Shown: one piece after another, positions 9,034-16,874 of the stretch
Position numbering within the stretch: the stretch's first letter is position 1
Layout of the letters: each line of letters starts with the position of its first letter
Assembly (NCBI RefSeq): GCF_023218935.1
Contig: NZ_JAJIAL010000004.1
Strand: one strand, 5' to 3'
DNA: 64,000 nt
Origin: Fructobacillus cardui
Lineage (GTDB): Bacteria > Bacillota > Bacilli > Lactobacillales > Lactobacillaceae
The notes under the pieces: model-generated
Database searches by the model: none
What the model was told of the DNA's origin: nothing
The model's input: the letters and a program-made list of their open reading frames with translations, nothing else
Translations under genes and position numbers: made by a program

Positions 9034-10149
9034 TTAAACCTTGGTTAAATTAATGCCAACTTTATCTTCAATAATTTCCAAAGCCTGCATATACCGGGCA
9101 TAGTAACCCGCTGGGTCATCGGGTCCACCCGGCCTATCCAAAGCCACTGCCAAATCATCATAGCCATAGTCGGCAATCACCTGCCAAAGGTGGCGATCAA
9201 ATTCGGCACTTTCAATTGGATCTGCGCCGTTTAAAACAGCTACTGCTGGTGGAATGACCAAAATCAAATCGAGTTCTTCTTCTTGAATTGTATTTTCAAA
9301 TAATGGTAATAATTGGGTCAAATCAGCTTTAGGTAACCACTCCCTGGCTTCCGCCATGGTCACCATCGCATCCGTATCAAAGAAGGTCAAGCCGTTATTA
9401 GCCGGTGAGTTAATCTCGGCCGAATTGGCATCATACTGGCCTTGAATAATCCGTGAATAATCCTTTAAGAGTAGTTCACTATCAAAGACATTTGATTTTT
9501 CCTGGTAAGTTCGTGAAAACTCTACCGAAAAAGGTGAGTTGGATGTTCGAGCTAAACGCCTGGTTAAAGTTGATTTACCTGTTTGCGGTGCCCCAACAAC
9601 CAAAATCTTTTTAGCAAAATGGCGGCGGAAAACACGGTTAATAAAGTCCCAGTTCCCCAAGGGATCATTACGAACAGCTGTTGCCGATACCTTTAAAATG
9701 GTGCGGTCCATTAATGAGACACGGAAATGACCATCTTTTGGCAACATCTTTTCCAGCATTTCCTTATAGTCTGCTTCACCTGTATATAGCGTAATCTGCG
9801 CCTCAGGGTTGACAATATTTCGTCGAATCGTCGCCGTCAACCGGTCTGTCCACTCCTGCCAACCATTCGGCATCTGAGGAATATCATCTTCATTGATGTA
9901 ATCAACCTTGATGTTGTCTTCATCATTGAAGGCCTCCCGGAGGTAACGGAACCGCTTTTCAACCGGCAAACCAATTTGATCGCCACGGTCGCCTGTGTAC
10001 CCCGAAGTAATCACAACGACCCCATCATTCAGGGCTGCGGCCTTATAAATTTCGGCCTGGTGCCCAATGTGCATCGGTGCCAAGGTTCCAAAAAAGACCC
10101 CAATTCGGTCACCTGTTAAGTTTGCTTTGACTAAGTTTTTCTTGACCAT
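9034..10149 (-). CDS. nadR: NadR-type NMN adenylyltransferase / ribosylnicotinamide kinase
   Basis: Bifunctional NAD salvage enzyme, about 371 residues. The N-terminal half is a nucleotidyltransferase with the HxGH motif (GVFFGTLAPMHIGHQ). The C-terminal half is a P-loop kinase with VVGAPQTGKSTLTRRLA and a Walker B-like DTDAM. There is no N-terminal repressor HTH, unlike enterobacterial NadR, so it is probably an enzyme only. I chose the ATG at 10149 because AGGAAG lies at good distance; an ATG five codons upstream has none. No pnuC transporter is adjacent. It ends at its own terminator, so it is probably monocistronic. Confidence 0.9.
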   Translation of the reverse strand: MVKKNLVKANLTGDRIGVFFGTLAPMHIGHQAEIYKAAALNDGVVVITSGYTGDRGDQIGLPVEKRFRYLREAFNDEDNIKVDYINEDDIPQMPNGWQEWTDRLTATIRRNIVNPEAQITLYTGEADYKEMLEKMLPKDGHFRVSLMDRTILKVSATAVRNDPLGNWDFINRVFRRHFAKKILVVGAPQTGKSTLTRRLARTSNSPFSVEFSRTYQEKSNVFDSELLLKDYSRIIQGQYDANSAEINSPANNGLTFFDTDAMVTMAEAREWLPKADLTQLLPLFENTIQEEELDLILVIPPAVAVLNGADPIESAEFDRHLWQVIADYGYDDLAVALDRPGGPDDPAGYYARYMQALEIIEDKVGINLTKV

Positions 10150-10365
10150 CAGTCTTCCTAACATCTATCTTATCAAACACTTCACTGAAAAAATCAGCCA
10201 GTGCATATTACTTCTATTATACCAAAGATAGTCAAGGGGGGTGTTGAAAGGCAATTTACGTTTAGTCGCTATAAACACATCATGAACATTATCTTAATGG
10301 TAAATTATAGCCACAAAACCAAGACCCTTCAGAAATTTTGATAGAAAAGAACCACCACTTTTTAA

Positions 10366-10405
10366 TAAAGAAAAGAATCAAGAAACTTGATATGCCTGAT
10401 TCTTA
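10366..10405 (-). terminator. Terminator after the PH-domain gene
   Basis: AAGAATCA/TGATTCTT arms around a 16-base loop, followed by TTCTTTATT on the minus strand. Confidence 0.55.
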
Positions 10406-10434
10406 GTATAAATGCCTACTGCTAGCTAAAAACA

Positions 10435-10782
10435 TTACAGTTGATTATTAATCGATTGAACTAGCTGTTTAGGATTTTTTACGCCTAAAACTAAACGATT
10501 ATACTTTTCATTCTGCAATTGAATAACTACGGGTATCTCGTTAGCCTTAACATTATAAAAAGTAGTTTCATTATTTTGATGAAAACTTCCACCCCAATAA
10601 TTGGCAGTGTGCGTTCCGCCCACACGTAATCCCTTAGGATCCGCTAAAATACCACTGTCTAATGATGCACCGGCGACATGGGTAATGGGAAAAATTAGAT
10701 GTGTTTTAAGGGTTGTCAACTTATTCAATCCCACTGGCTCTACCACGAGCTGATTCTGTTGAATATAAACGCGATTTCCCAT
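10435..10782 (-). CDS. Small PH-like domain protein of unknown role
   Basis: About 115 residues starting MGNRVYIQQNQLVVEPVG. The beta-rich pattern resembles small bacterial PH-domain proteins of lactobacilli (a Leu-Lys-rich start, a central GLRVGGTH loop and a C-terminal helix NPKQLVQSINNQL). It has no signal peptide or membrane helix. The start overlaps the tetR stop (ATGATG after GGAGGTGAA); the second ATG has the better spacing. It forms a two-gene operon with tetR and is therefore probably under its control. Function unknown. Confidence 0.75.
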   Translation of the reverse strand: MGNRVYIQQNQLVVEPVGLNKLTTLKTHLIFPITHVAGASLDSGILADPKGLRVGGTHTANYWGGSFHQNNETTFYNVKANEIPVVIQLQNEKYNRLVLGVKNPKQLVQSINNQL

Positions 10783-11150
10783 CATTTCACCTCCGTTATT
10801 CCGCTCTCTTTTAATACAATTTGACCTAGTTTTTCCGTAACCGTTTGATAAGACTGATGATGATACCACTGATTTATGATTTCAAAAACTCGCTTACTTT
10901 GATTAGTAAGTTCAGTCATTGCAATCAAAATTAAGTGCCAGCTTTCCTCACTTTCCTTTTCAAGACTATCTGATAGAGCCGCAATGAACATCCCCTCCTT
11001 ACTACCAAAGGTACTGTATAAACTACCACGCAGTAACCCCGTCGCTTGCACTAAGTCATCCAGAGAAGTCGCATTATAACTCTTTTGAATAAATACTTGC
11101 TGTATTTGTCCTATTGTTTCAACCGTATCAAATTTTTTATTTCGTCCCAT
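10782..11150 (-). CDS. TetR-family regulator, short form
   Basis: A TetR/AcrR-type HTH fills residues 1-60 (TSLDDLVQATGLLRGSLYSTFGSKEGMF). The whole protein is only 122 residues against about 190 for the family, so the C-terminal ligand domain is truncated, and the gene ends by overlapping the PH-domain gene. The promoter TTGACC-18-TATAAT ends 6 bases before the ATG, with no ribosome site, which predicts a leaderless mRNA. A perfect inverted repeat covers the -35 region, so autorepression is likely. Confidence 0.85.
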   Translation of the reverse strand: MGRNKKFDTVETIGQIQQVFIQKSYNATSLDDLVQATGLLRGSLYSTFGSKEGMFIAALSDSLEKESEESWHLILIAMTELTNQSKRVFEIINQWYHHQSYQTVTEKLGQIVLKESGITEVK

Positions 11151-11156
11151 GGCTGT

Positions 11157-11189
11157 ATTATAACTATTTTTTGACTAAACGGTCAAAAA
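11157..11189 (-). promoter_or_regulatory. tetR promoter with overlapping palindromic operator
   Basis: On the minus strand -35 TTGACC (11186-11181), an 18-base spacer and -10 TATAAT (11162-11157). The inverted repeat TTTTTGAC-N6-GTCAAAAA (11168-11189) covers the -35 box and part of the spacer, a classic TetR autoregulation layout. Confidence 0.75.
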
Positions 11190-11224
11190 TATTTACTGAT
11201 TTTAAAGTTTAATTTCCACACTAA

Positions 11225-11262
11225 AAAAGACAGTAATGGCATGCGCGCCATTGCTGTCTTTT
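11225..11262. terminator. Strong bidirectional-looking terminator after pdxT
   Basis: 16-bp arms AAAAGACAGTAATGGC and GCCATTGCTGTCTTTT with one G-U pair and a six-base loop. T-runs on both sides allow function in both directions. It terminates pdxST on the minus strand. Confidence 0.85.
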
Positions 11263-11297
11263 CAATTGATTGTATCATTCCTTGATTCCAATCAGGT

Positions 11298-11849
11298 TTA
11301 TGCGCTGACCATGTCCAAGAAAAGTTGGCGCATCCGAGTATCATCAGACAATTCTGGATGGAATGACGTTGCCAAAATCTTGCCATGCTTAACGGCAATA
11401 ATCCGGTCATCGTCAATCTTTGCCAATACTTCAACATCATCTGCTACCTGCTTCAAATAAGGAGCACGGATGAAGATGCCGAGAAATGGTTGGTCAAAAT
11501 CAGCCACATCGATATCAGCTTGGAAGCTATCCTTTTGTCGGCCAAAACCGTTCCGTTCTACTTCGCCTTCAATACCAGCCAAAGCATCCGAACGGGATAA
11601 GAGTACCAAACCAGCACAAGTTCCAAAGATTGGCAATCCTGTTGCCACCTTCTCCTGAAGGGGCTTTAACAAATCAAACTTGAGCAACAGGTTCATAATT
11701 GCCGTACTCTCACCACCAGGAATAATCAAGCCATCGACCTGATTTAAGCCTTCCTCTGAGAGTACCTTTTTCCCTGTCACACCACACTGGGCAAGCATTT
11801 GGATATGCTCGTCAACAGCGCCTTGTAAATCTAAAACACCAATTACCAT
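11298..11849 (-). CDS. pdxT: Pyridoxal 5'-phosphate synthase glutaminase subunit
   Basis: Class I glutamine amidotransferase that supplies ammonia to PdxS; 183 residues. The triad is visible as FGTCAGLVLL (Cys nucleophile) and SFHPELSDD (His, Glu), with the GGEST oxyanion motif. I chose the ATG at 11849 with AAGGAG eight bases upstream; a TTG eight codons earlier is less likely. It starts 24 bases after pdxS and forms the PdxST complex that makes PLP from ribose-5-phosphate, glyceraldehyde-3-phosphate and glutamine. Confidence 0.95.
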   Translation of the reverse strand: MVIGVLDLQGAVDEHIQMLAQCGVTGKKVLSEEGLNQVDGLIIPGGESTAIMNLLLKFDLLKPLQEKVATGLPIFGTCAGLVLLSRSDALAGIEGEVERNGFGRQKDSFQADIDVADFDQPFLGIFIRAPYLKQVADDVEVLAKIDDDRIIAVKHGKILATSFHPELSDDTRMRQLFLDMVSA

Positions 11850-11873
11850 TTGCTTGCTCCTTTTTTCAATCAA

Positions 11874-12758
11874 TTAGATTCCGCGAGGAGCCATCTTGTC
11901 TTCGTCGTGCAAAGTTGCCGTATCGATTCCCTTCATTGGGGCACCCAAGTTCTTTGAAACTTCGGCAATCAAGTGGTAGTCAGTTGGGTTCGCCGTTGCG
12001 GTTACAATTGCCTTGGCAAACTTAGCTGGGTTTTCTGATTTGAAAATACCAGAACCAACAAAGACCCCATCAGCACCAAGGTTCATCATCAAAGCAGCAT
12101 CAGCTGGCGTTGAGATCCCACTGGCAGCAAAGTTAACCACTGGCAACTTGCCAGTTTCATGGATTTCTTGAACCAAGTCCAATGGTGCCCGCAAGTCACG
12201 AGCGATGGCCATCAAATGTTCAGGCTTTTCGTTTTGAATGTGGCGAATTCGTTCGTTAACCTTTTGCATGTGGCGAACAGCTTCCACAACATCCCCCGTA
12301 CCGGGTTCCCCCTTCGTCCGCAACATTGAAGCACCTTCACCGATTCGACGCAATGCTTCCCCAAGGTCACGGCAACCACAAACAAATGGCACTGTAAATT
12401 CATTCTTAGCAATGTGAAAGTTGTCATCAGCTGGCGTCAACACTTCACTTTCATCGATGTAGTCCACACCGATACTTTCCAAAACGTGGGCTTCGGCAAT
12501 ATGACCGATACGAGCCTTGGCCATTACAGGGATTGAAACAGCAGCCATGATTTCTTCAATCATCGCTGGATCTGACATCCGCGCAACTCCCCCAGCAGCA
12601 CGAATATCTGATGGTACTCGTTCCAAGGCCATCACAGCAACAGCGCCGGCTTCTTCTGCAATCTTTGCCTGTTCAACGTTGGCGACATCCATGATGACCC
12701 CACCCTTTTGCATCTGCGCCATACCACGCTTGACTGTTGTTGATCCAGTTTCCTTCAT
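11874..12758 (-). CDS. pdxS: Pyridoxal 5'-phosphate synthase lyase subunit
   Basis: TIM-barrel synthase of the DXP-independent vitamin B6 route; 294 residues, the family length. Characteristic stretches are GGVIMDVANVEQA, MALERVPSDIRAAGGVARMSDP, MAKARIGH (active-site Lys) and the GGAADAALMMQLG-like ISTPADAALMMNLGADGVFVGSGIF. A GGAGG ribosome site precedes the ATG. Transcription likely starts at the extended -10 box at 12846-12851. With pdxT it lets the cell make its own PLP, which many lactic acid bacteria cannot do. Confidence 0.97.
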   Translation of the reverse strand: MKETGSTTVKRGMAQMQKGGVIMDVANVEQAKIAEEAGAVAVMALERVPSDIRAAGGVARMSDPAMIEEIMAAVSIPVMAKARIGHIAEAHVLESIGVDYIDESEVLTPADDNFHIAKNEFTVPFVCGCRDLGEALRRIGEGASMLRTKGEPGTGDVVEAVRHMQKVNERIRHIQNEKPEHLMAIARDLRAPLDLVQEIHETGKLPVVNFAASGISTPADAALMMNLGADGVFVGSGIFKSENPAKFAKAIVTATANPTDYHLIAEVSKNLGAPMKGIDTATLHDEDKMAPRGI

Positions 12759-12845
12759 GACAATACATCCTCCACAATCTATTCTAATAAAATGATTAAA
12801 AAATAAATTTCCAAAATCAGTAAAACCGAACTTTTGGGTAGAATG

Positions 12846-12854
12846 ATTATACCA
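12846..12854 (-). promoter_or_regulatory. pdxST promoter
   Basis: Extended -10 TGG-TATAAT on the minus strand (TATAAT at 12851-12846), about 90 bases before the pdxS ATG. The leader can form a CCAAAA/TTTTGG hairpin. Confidence 0.55.
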
Positions 12855-13147
12855 TAACGGAAATTAATCTTAATGTTATTCTCATTACACTTCCATTTAA
12901 GCAATATGGAAACATTCAGTTCTTTAAAAATGGCAAAAAGATTAAAAAAACTGACAAGGAGCAGTCAAAAGCCGATTAAAATCCATGATTTAAATTGGAA
13001 TAATTCTTTTTATGTAAAAATTCATTGCGCCCTTTCTATTTTTAACCGCTTTTCCAGCAATAAAGACCGAATAATAAAATCTTTCCCCTTTTTTCCTTGA
13101 TTTGTTTTACAGTGAATTTAACAAAACCGTGTCAAAAGGAAAAAGCA
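12852..13147. other. AT-rich intergenic region
   Basis: Divergent gap between pdxS and the LytTR gene. It holds the pdxS promoter at its left end. I see no gene with a credible ribosome site; the open frame at 12873-13100 lacks one. Just before the LytTR gene there are two similar words, ACAGTG (13109) and ACCGTG (13126), which might be regulator sites. Confidence 0.5.
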
Positions 13148-13591
13148 ATGAAAGTATCCACCAAAATTGATCAAAATACTCAGACACCCAATATCGTTAT
13201 TTTCGCTAAGCAGAAAACGGCCGAAATTGTCTACCTAGAGCACGAAATTCAAAGCGTTATCAATCACAGTAGCCTCTTCGTCAAAGATCAAGAGGATTAC
13301 CAACAAATTGAACTGCCCAGCATCGACCGTTTTTACACGGAAGAGCATGCGGTTTATTGCCAAGTCAACGGTCAGCGCTATAAAACGCAAAAACGAATTT
13401 ATGAGCTAGCCGACTTTTTACCAGAAAACTTATTTATTCAAATTTCTCAATCCGAAATCATTAATCGTCACTTCATTCAACGCTTGCAACTTAGTAAAAT
13501 GGGCACCTATGAAGTTATCTTACGAGATGGTCAAATTACTTTTGCTTCAAGGCGGTACATGCGACGCATCAAAAAGGAGAATCTGTCATGA
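13148..13591 (+). CDS. LytTR-domain transcriptional regulator
   Basis: 147 residues with a LytTR DNA-binding domain in the C-terminal two thirds (IFIQISQSEIINRHFIQRL, then YEVILRDGQITFASRRYMRRIKK). There is no receiver domain, so it is of the stand-alone LytTR type that pairs with a DUF3021 membrane protein. I chose the ATG at 13148 with AAAAGGAAAA upstream; the longer frame from 13097 has no ribosome site. Its stop overlaps the next start (ATGA), so the pair is translationally coupled. In this family the membrane partner usually inhibits the regulator. Confidence 0.88.
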   Translation: MKVSTKIDQNTQTPNIVIFAKQKTAEIVYLEHEIQSVINHSSLFVKDQEDYQQIELPSIDRFYTEEHAVYCQVNGQRYKTQKRIYELADFLPENLFIQISQSEIINRHFIQRLQLSKMGTYEVILRDGQITFASRRYMRRIKKENLS

Positions 13592-14028
13592 AAATCTTCA
13601 AAAGAATTTTATTAGGCGCTAGTTTAGGAATTAATATTGGCCTTTTGTCGGCTGTTTCTTTCTCATATGCCTACCAACTCCCCAACTTAATTGCCTCCGG
13701 GCCAACCTTCACCGGTCACTTTCACCGGCCACTCACTGCTTTAGTATGTTCCATCGTTCTTTGGGGGCTCATGGGCATCCTCTTTGCGCTTTCCGGTACC
13801 ATTTTTCAAAATGCCCGTCTTAGTATTACCCGTCGAACAATCGAACACTTTTCGTTAACCTATGGTGGATTCACGATTTTTGCTATTTTAGCAGGCTGGT
13901 TCCCCCTCTCACTTCCATGGTTGGCCTTTTACACACTGATTTATCTACTGATTTATCTGATTATCTGGCTAATTTCCATGGCCCAAGCGAAAAAATTAGT
14001 TCATGAACTAAACAAAAAACTCCAATAA
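13588..14028 (+). CDS. DUF3021 membrane protein, partner of LytTR regulator
   Basis: 146 residues with four predicted membrane helices: about 8-28, 50-70, 88-108 and 112-132. The order and length match DUF3021 proteins, which in Firmicutes sit right after a LytTR regulator and are thought to hold it inactive at the membrane. The ATG overlaps the regulator stop. A strong terminator follows. Confidence 0.85.
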   Translation: MKIFKRILLGASLGINIGLLSAVSFSYAYQLPNLIASGPTFTGHFHRPLTALVCSIVLWGLMGILFALSGTIFQNARLSITRRTIEHFSLTYGGFTIFAILAGWFPLSLPWLAFYTLIYLLIYLIIWLISMAQAKKLVHELNKKLQ

Positions 14029-14039
14029 GCCCATTACCC

Positions 14040-14076
14040 AATAAAGGAGTTGCTCATTAAGAGCAACTCCTTTATT
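14040..14076. terminator. Bidirectional terminator between convergent genes
   Basis: Perfect 16-bp arms (14040-14055 and 14061-14076) with a five-base loop and T-runs on either strand. It serves the DUF3021 gene on + and contains the stop codon of the minus-strand gene at 14072. Confidence 0.9.
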
Positions 14077-14293
14077 TTTTTCGATTAACAAACTTCGCCC
14101 ATAACCAGCTGAGGACCATTAGTACCGCAAAACCAGCCACATTAACGACCAAACTATTCAGCCAGCCAAGCAAAGATTGACCGGGCGAAAATAAGTTCAC
14201 TAATAAAATATAAATAATATTGAGAACGGTCACCAGAACGATTGCTGCTGTTCGTGGATAAAGAATGGTGAGATCGGTTATTTTATTTTTCAT
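14072..14293 (-). CDS. Small two-helix membrane protein
   Basis: 73 residues with two membrane helices (about 16-36 and 44-65), a short SPG loop between them and a basic end (KFVNRKK). AAGGAA precedes the ATG. It is a paralogue of the protein at 17589-17792: both share a YxRT...V.VL start, the SPG turn, a W..SL stretch and a final RKK. I do not know its function. Only the upstream gap separates it from the charged-protein genes. Confidence 0.7.
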   Translation of the reverse strand: MKNKITDLTILYPRTAAIVLVTVLNIIYILLVNLFSPGQSLLGWLNSLVVNVAGFAVLMVLSWLWAKFVNRKK

Positions 14294-14388
14294 GTTAAAT
14301 TATTCCTTTTCTTTCCCATTCATTGTAGCGAACCAGCAATATTTTTACAAAAGAACAATAAAAAAACGCCCCATACAGTCGTTTTAAC

Positions 14389-14525
14389 TCATTTTTCATC
14401 AGCCTTCTCACGACTTTCGTGCGATGACTTAACGAACTCTGATTGCTTTTCTAGGCGTTCATCTTGGCGCTTAGCATCTTCAACTTCGCGAGCATCTGCC
14501 GCTTCAAATTCATGCTTTTTTCCAT
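14389..14525 (-). pseudogene. Charged small protein disrupted at an A6 tract
   Basis: After GGGGGAAATCGTT an ATG opens a frame that ends after 24 codons. Adding one base to the A6 run at 14516-14521 gives a 45-residue Glu/Lys-rich protein (MEKKHEFEAADAREVEDAK to ESREKADEK) ending in TGA at 14389-14391. It shares the VEDAK.+D.R...EF pattern with the intact 64-residue protein just upstream, so it is a tandem paralogue. Either the gene is broken, or the tract is a slippage site, or this is a sequencing error. Confidence 0.6.
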
Positions 14526-14546
14526 AACGATTTCCCCCGATTATGC

Positions 14547-14741
14547 TTATTGACCTTCGAATTCTTTCTTTTCGTTCTCGAATTCCTCGTTGTCGTAGCG
14601 AGCATCCTTATGCTTAGCATCCTCAACACGGGTATCTGCCTTCTCTTCATGGGCTTCAGCGGCGTGTTCTTGAGCTTGCTTATTCTTTTCCTCTTCAAAA
14701 GATTCGCGGTTCTCTTTTGAACCATCACGTAATGTTGCCAT
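14547..14741 (-). CDS. Highly charged small protein of unknown role
   Basis: 64 residues, nearly half Glu, Lys, Asp or Arg, with no hydrophobic segment; probably helical or disordered. It starts MATLRDGSKENRESFEEEK and ends EFENEKKEFEGQ. The ribosome site AAAGGGGGAATTAAGG is strong and the promoter TTGTCA-17-TAATAT lies upstream. A disrupted copy follows on the same strand. The composition recalls small stress-induced hydrophilic proteins, but I do not recognise a family. Confidence 0.7.
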   Translation of the reverse strand: MATLRDGSKENRESFEEEKNKQAQEHAAEAHEEKADTRVEDAKHKDARYDNEEFENEKKEFEGQ

Positions 14742-14762
14742 CCTTAATTCCCCCTTTTCAAT

Positions 14763-14791
14763 ATATTACGATTACAATACTATCATGACAA
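14763..14791 (-). promoter_or_regulatory. Promoter of the charged-protein pair
   Basis: -35 TTGTCA (14791-14786), 17-base spacer, -10 TAATAT (14768-14763) on the minus strand, about 22 bases before the ATG. Confidence 0.6.
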
Positions 14792-14892
14792 ATTTTAAAG
14801 ACAAATGTTAAAAAGATTCTAGTATTGGTTTTTTCCTGCTAAGTTCATGAAAAATCAGTCCCGCTCGACCCACCAGCTTTAGCAAACCCAAA

Positions 14893-14926
14893 TAAAAAAT
14901 CGGCCACTAAAACACGGCTGATTTTA
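14893..14926 (-). terminator. Terminator at the end of the EamA gene
   Basis: AAATC-GCC/GGC-GATTT arms with a T-run on the minus strand; it includes the stop codon of the transporter gene. The left arm is part of an AAATCAG word. Confidence 0.6.
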
Positions 14927-15845
14927 CATTATTTGAGAAGCATGCGCACTTCGTTGAGGTTTTTGCAGCAAAACCACGATCACGATTAAAAAGATTCCCA
15001 GTACTTCAACCAGGCCAAGATTTTGTCCGAGAAAAAGGACTGAAAACAAAGCTGCCGTCAGTGGTCCAAACGATCCCAGAAGCTGTGCAATCGTGGCTGA
15101 TAGGAACTTCAGGCTATTAATATAGCACAGGCAGGCTACAAAAGTGCCAACAACAACGATAAAGAGTACGTTCGCCAACTGCCAATTTGTTAATTGATAA
15201 AACGAATGATCACGGAGGCTGGCCGGTAACAATGGCAAACTACCCAAAAGCATCCCCCAATCAGCAACTACACTCGTTGGATATTCTTTCAACAAGGGCT
15301 TTGGCAGTAAGCTATAGGCTACCTGACCAACGCCGGACATCAAGCCCCAAAAGATGGCCCAAGCTGAGACAACGAACATCGATAAGTTACCGTTTGTAAT
15401 CAATAGAATCGTGCCAGAAAAGCTAATCACAATCACTAGTGTCTCCAAACGATTTGGCCGATGGTGGCAGGCAATCATCATAAAAGTCAGCGTAAGCGTT
15501 GGGCTCAAGAACTGCAGTGTCGCGGCCGTCGCAACGTTGCCATAGCTAATCGACAAAAAATAGGACAATTGTGATGGCAAAAAGCCAAAGAGGCTAAATA
15601 ATAAAAGCCGGTTTCGGGTCCGCTTCTGCTGCCAAATACCCAAAACGAGTTGACGACTACTTGACTGAATCAAGGAAGTCAATAGGCACAAGGGCGCCAC
15701 CAACAAAGAGTCGTAAGCCAACCAGGCTCACAGGGTGAACTGCGGTATGATGAAATAAATATTGACTCGCGACCCCACTGATTCCCCAGCACGATGCCCC
15801 CAATATCGCAAAAAGAATGCCAACTTGTTTTTTCCTATTATTCAT
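14924..15845 (-). pseudogene. EamA/DMT-family transporter, frameshifted
   Basis: Ten-helix drug/metabolite exporter family. The first frame starts MNNRKKQVGILFAILGAS at 15845 with GAGGAAG upstream and runs through GLRLFVGGAL, then stops at 15657. The rest continues in the next frame from LLTSLIQSSSRQLVLG to the stop at 14924. Removing one base around 15691-15705 (for example one C of the GCCC run) joins the two parts into a normal length of about 306 residues. The gene faces a LysR regulator across a LysR-type operator, so it was probably its target. Confidence 0.8.
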
Positions 15846-15888
15846 GTGTTCTTCCTCTTTAACTAATATAAAATAGAATGAGTTATAA

Positions 15889-15913
15889 TTGAAATTGATA
15901 ATTTTTATTTCAA
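15889..15913. promoter_or_regulatory. LysR-type operator
   Basis: Inverted repeat TTGAAAT-N11-ATTTCAA centred between the divergent transporter and regulator genes. This is the T-N11-A layout recognised by LysR-family proteins. Confidence 0.7.
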
Positions 15914-15927
15914 TATAAAGAGAACTT

Positions 15928-16791
15928 ATGAATAAATTTTTGGCATTAAAAATCATTTTAGAACAACAAAATATCACCAAGGCGGCCAAAACGTTAGGTT
16001 ATACCCAACCCGCCGTCACCCAGATGATTGCCAGCCTTGAAAACGACCTAGGCTTTCCCTTATTGATCAAAAAGCACCGGCAAATCAGCTTAACGCCCGA
16101 GGGCGAACGCATCTTTCCGTTTATCAACCAGCTGCTCAATGACTACCAAGCACTCAAGGAACAAAAGCAAGAGATTCAGGGCGAAAGTACCGTCATCAAA
16201 ATTGCCACGATTCCCAGTATTTCCCAACAGTGGTTGCCAAAGCTCATTGCTAACTTCCAAAAGCAGTTTGAAAACATTGAATTTGCCATTATCCAGGGTG
16301 ACGGGACCAGCATACCCAACTGGATTGAAAACGGGGAGGCCGATATTGGCTTCGTCAATGGTGATGTCACCGAAAACGGCTTAGTTATCCAACACCAGGT
16401 TCTCAAGGCGATTTTACCGTTACCACTTGCTCAGAAGTTTCCAGACAATCAGCCCATCCCCCTCGCTGATTTGACAAACTACGACTACATCCTCCTCGAA
16501 GAAGGTCTCTTTAGTGAATCAGTCTCGGAGTTCCAAAAGATTGGGATTGAACCCAAGATGAAACTACGACTACACGATAGCTTTTCAACCATCCTAATGG
16601 TCGAACAAGGCCTAGGCTACAGCATTATGCCAATGGATGAAGAAACCGAAGCACTCTACCAGATTAAATCATTCGATACGATACCCGCCATCAGCCGATC
16701 CATTAACCTGTTACAAAAAAATGACGGTCTGCTGACCAATGGCGCTAAAAATTTCGTCAAGTTTGTTCAAACCCATCGGGACGCCATGTAA
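15928..16791 (+). CDS. LysR-family transcriptional regulator
   Basis: 287 residues. The winged HTH fills about 1-60 (MNKFLALKIILEQQNITKAAKTL, then YTQPAVTQMIASLENDLGFPLL) and a two-lobed ligand-binding domain follows. AAAGAG precedes the ATG. It is divergent from the EamA-type transporter with an operator between them, so it likely controls that gene and itself. Its ligand cannot be told from sequence. The target transporter is frameshifted, so the regulator may now be orphaned. Confidence 0.9.
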   Translation: MNKFLALKIILEQQNITKAAKTLGYTQPAVTQMIASLENDLGFPLLIKKHRQISLTPEGERIFPFINQLLNDYQALKEQKQEIQGESTVIKIATIPSISQQWLPKLIANFQKQFENIEFAIIQGDGTSIPNWIENGEADIGFVNGDVTENGLVIQHQVLKAILPLPLAQKFPDNQPIPLADLTNYDYILLEEGLFSESVSEFQKIGIEPKMKLRLHDSFSTILMVEQGLGYSIMPMDEETEALYQIKSFDTIPAISRSINLLQKNDGLLTNGAKNFVKFVQTHRDAM

Positions 16792-16874
16792 TCGAGCGGA
16801 CTCCCCCTCTATTGTCTAGGAGTAAAAAAGTCTATACTGGCCTATAATAAATCAGTTTTTGAGAGGTTATGTTT

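Noticed and set aside
12873..13100. 75-codon plus-strand frame between pdxS and the LytTR gene
   Set aside because: No ribosome site, AT-rich composition with no protein-like pattern.
13105..13135. ACAGTG and ACCGTG words as a LytTR direct repeat
   Set aside because: The spacing of 17 bases does not match the usual 21-base period of LytTR sites.
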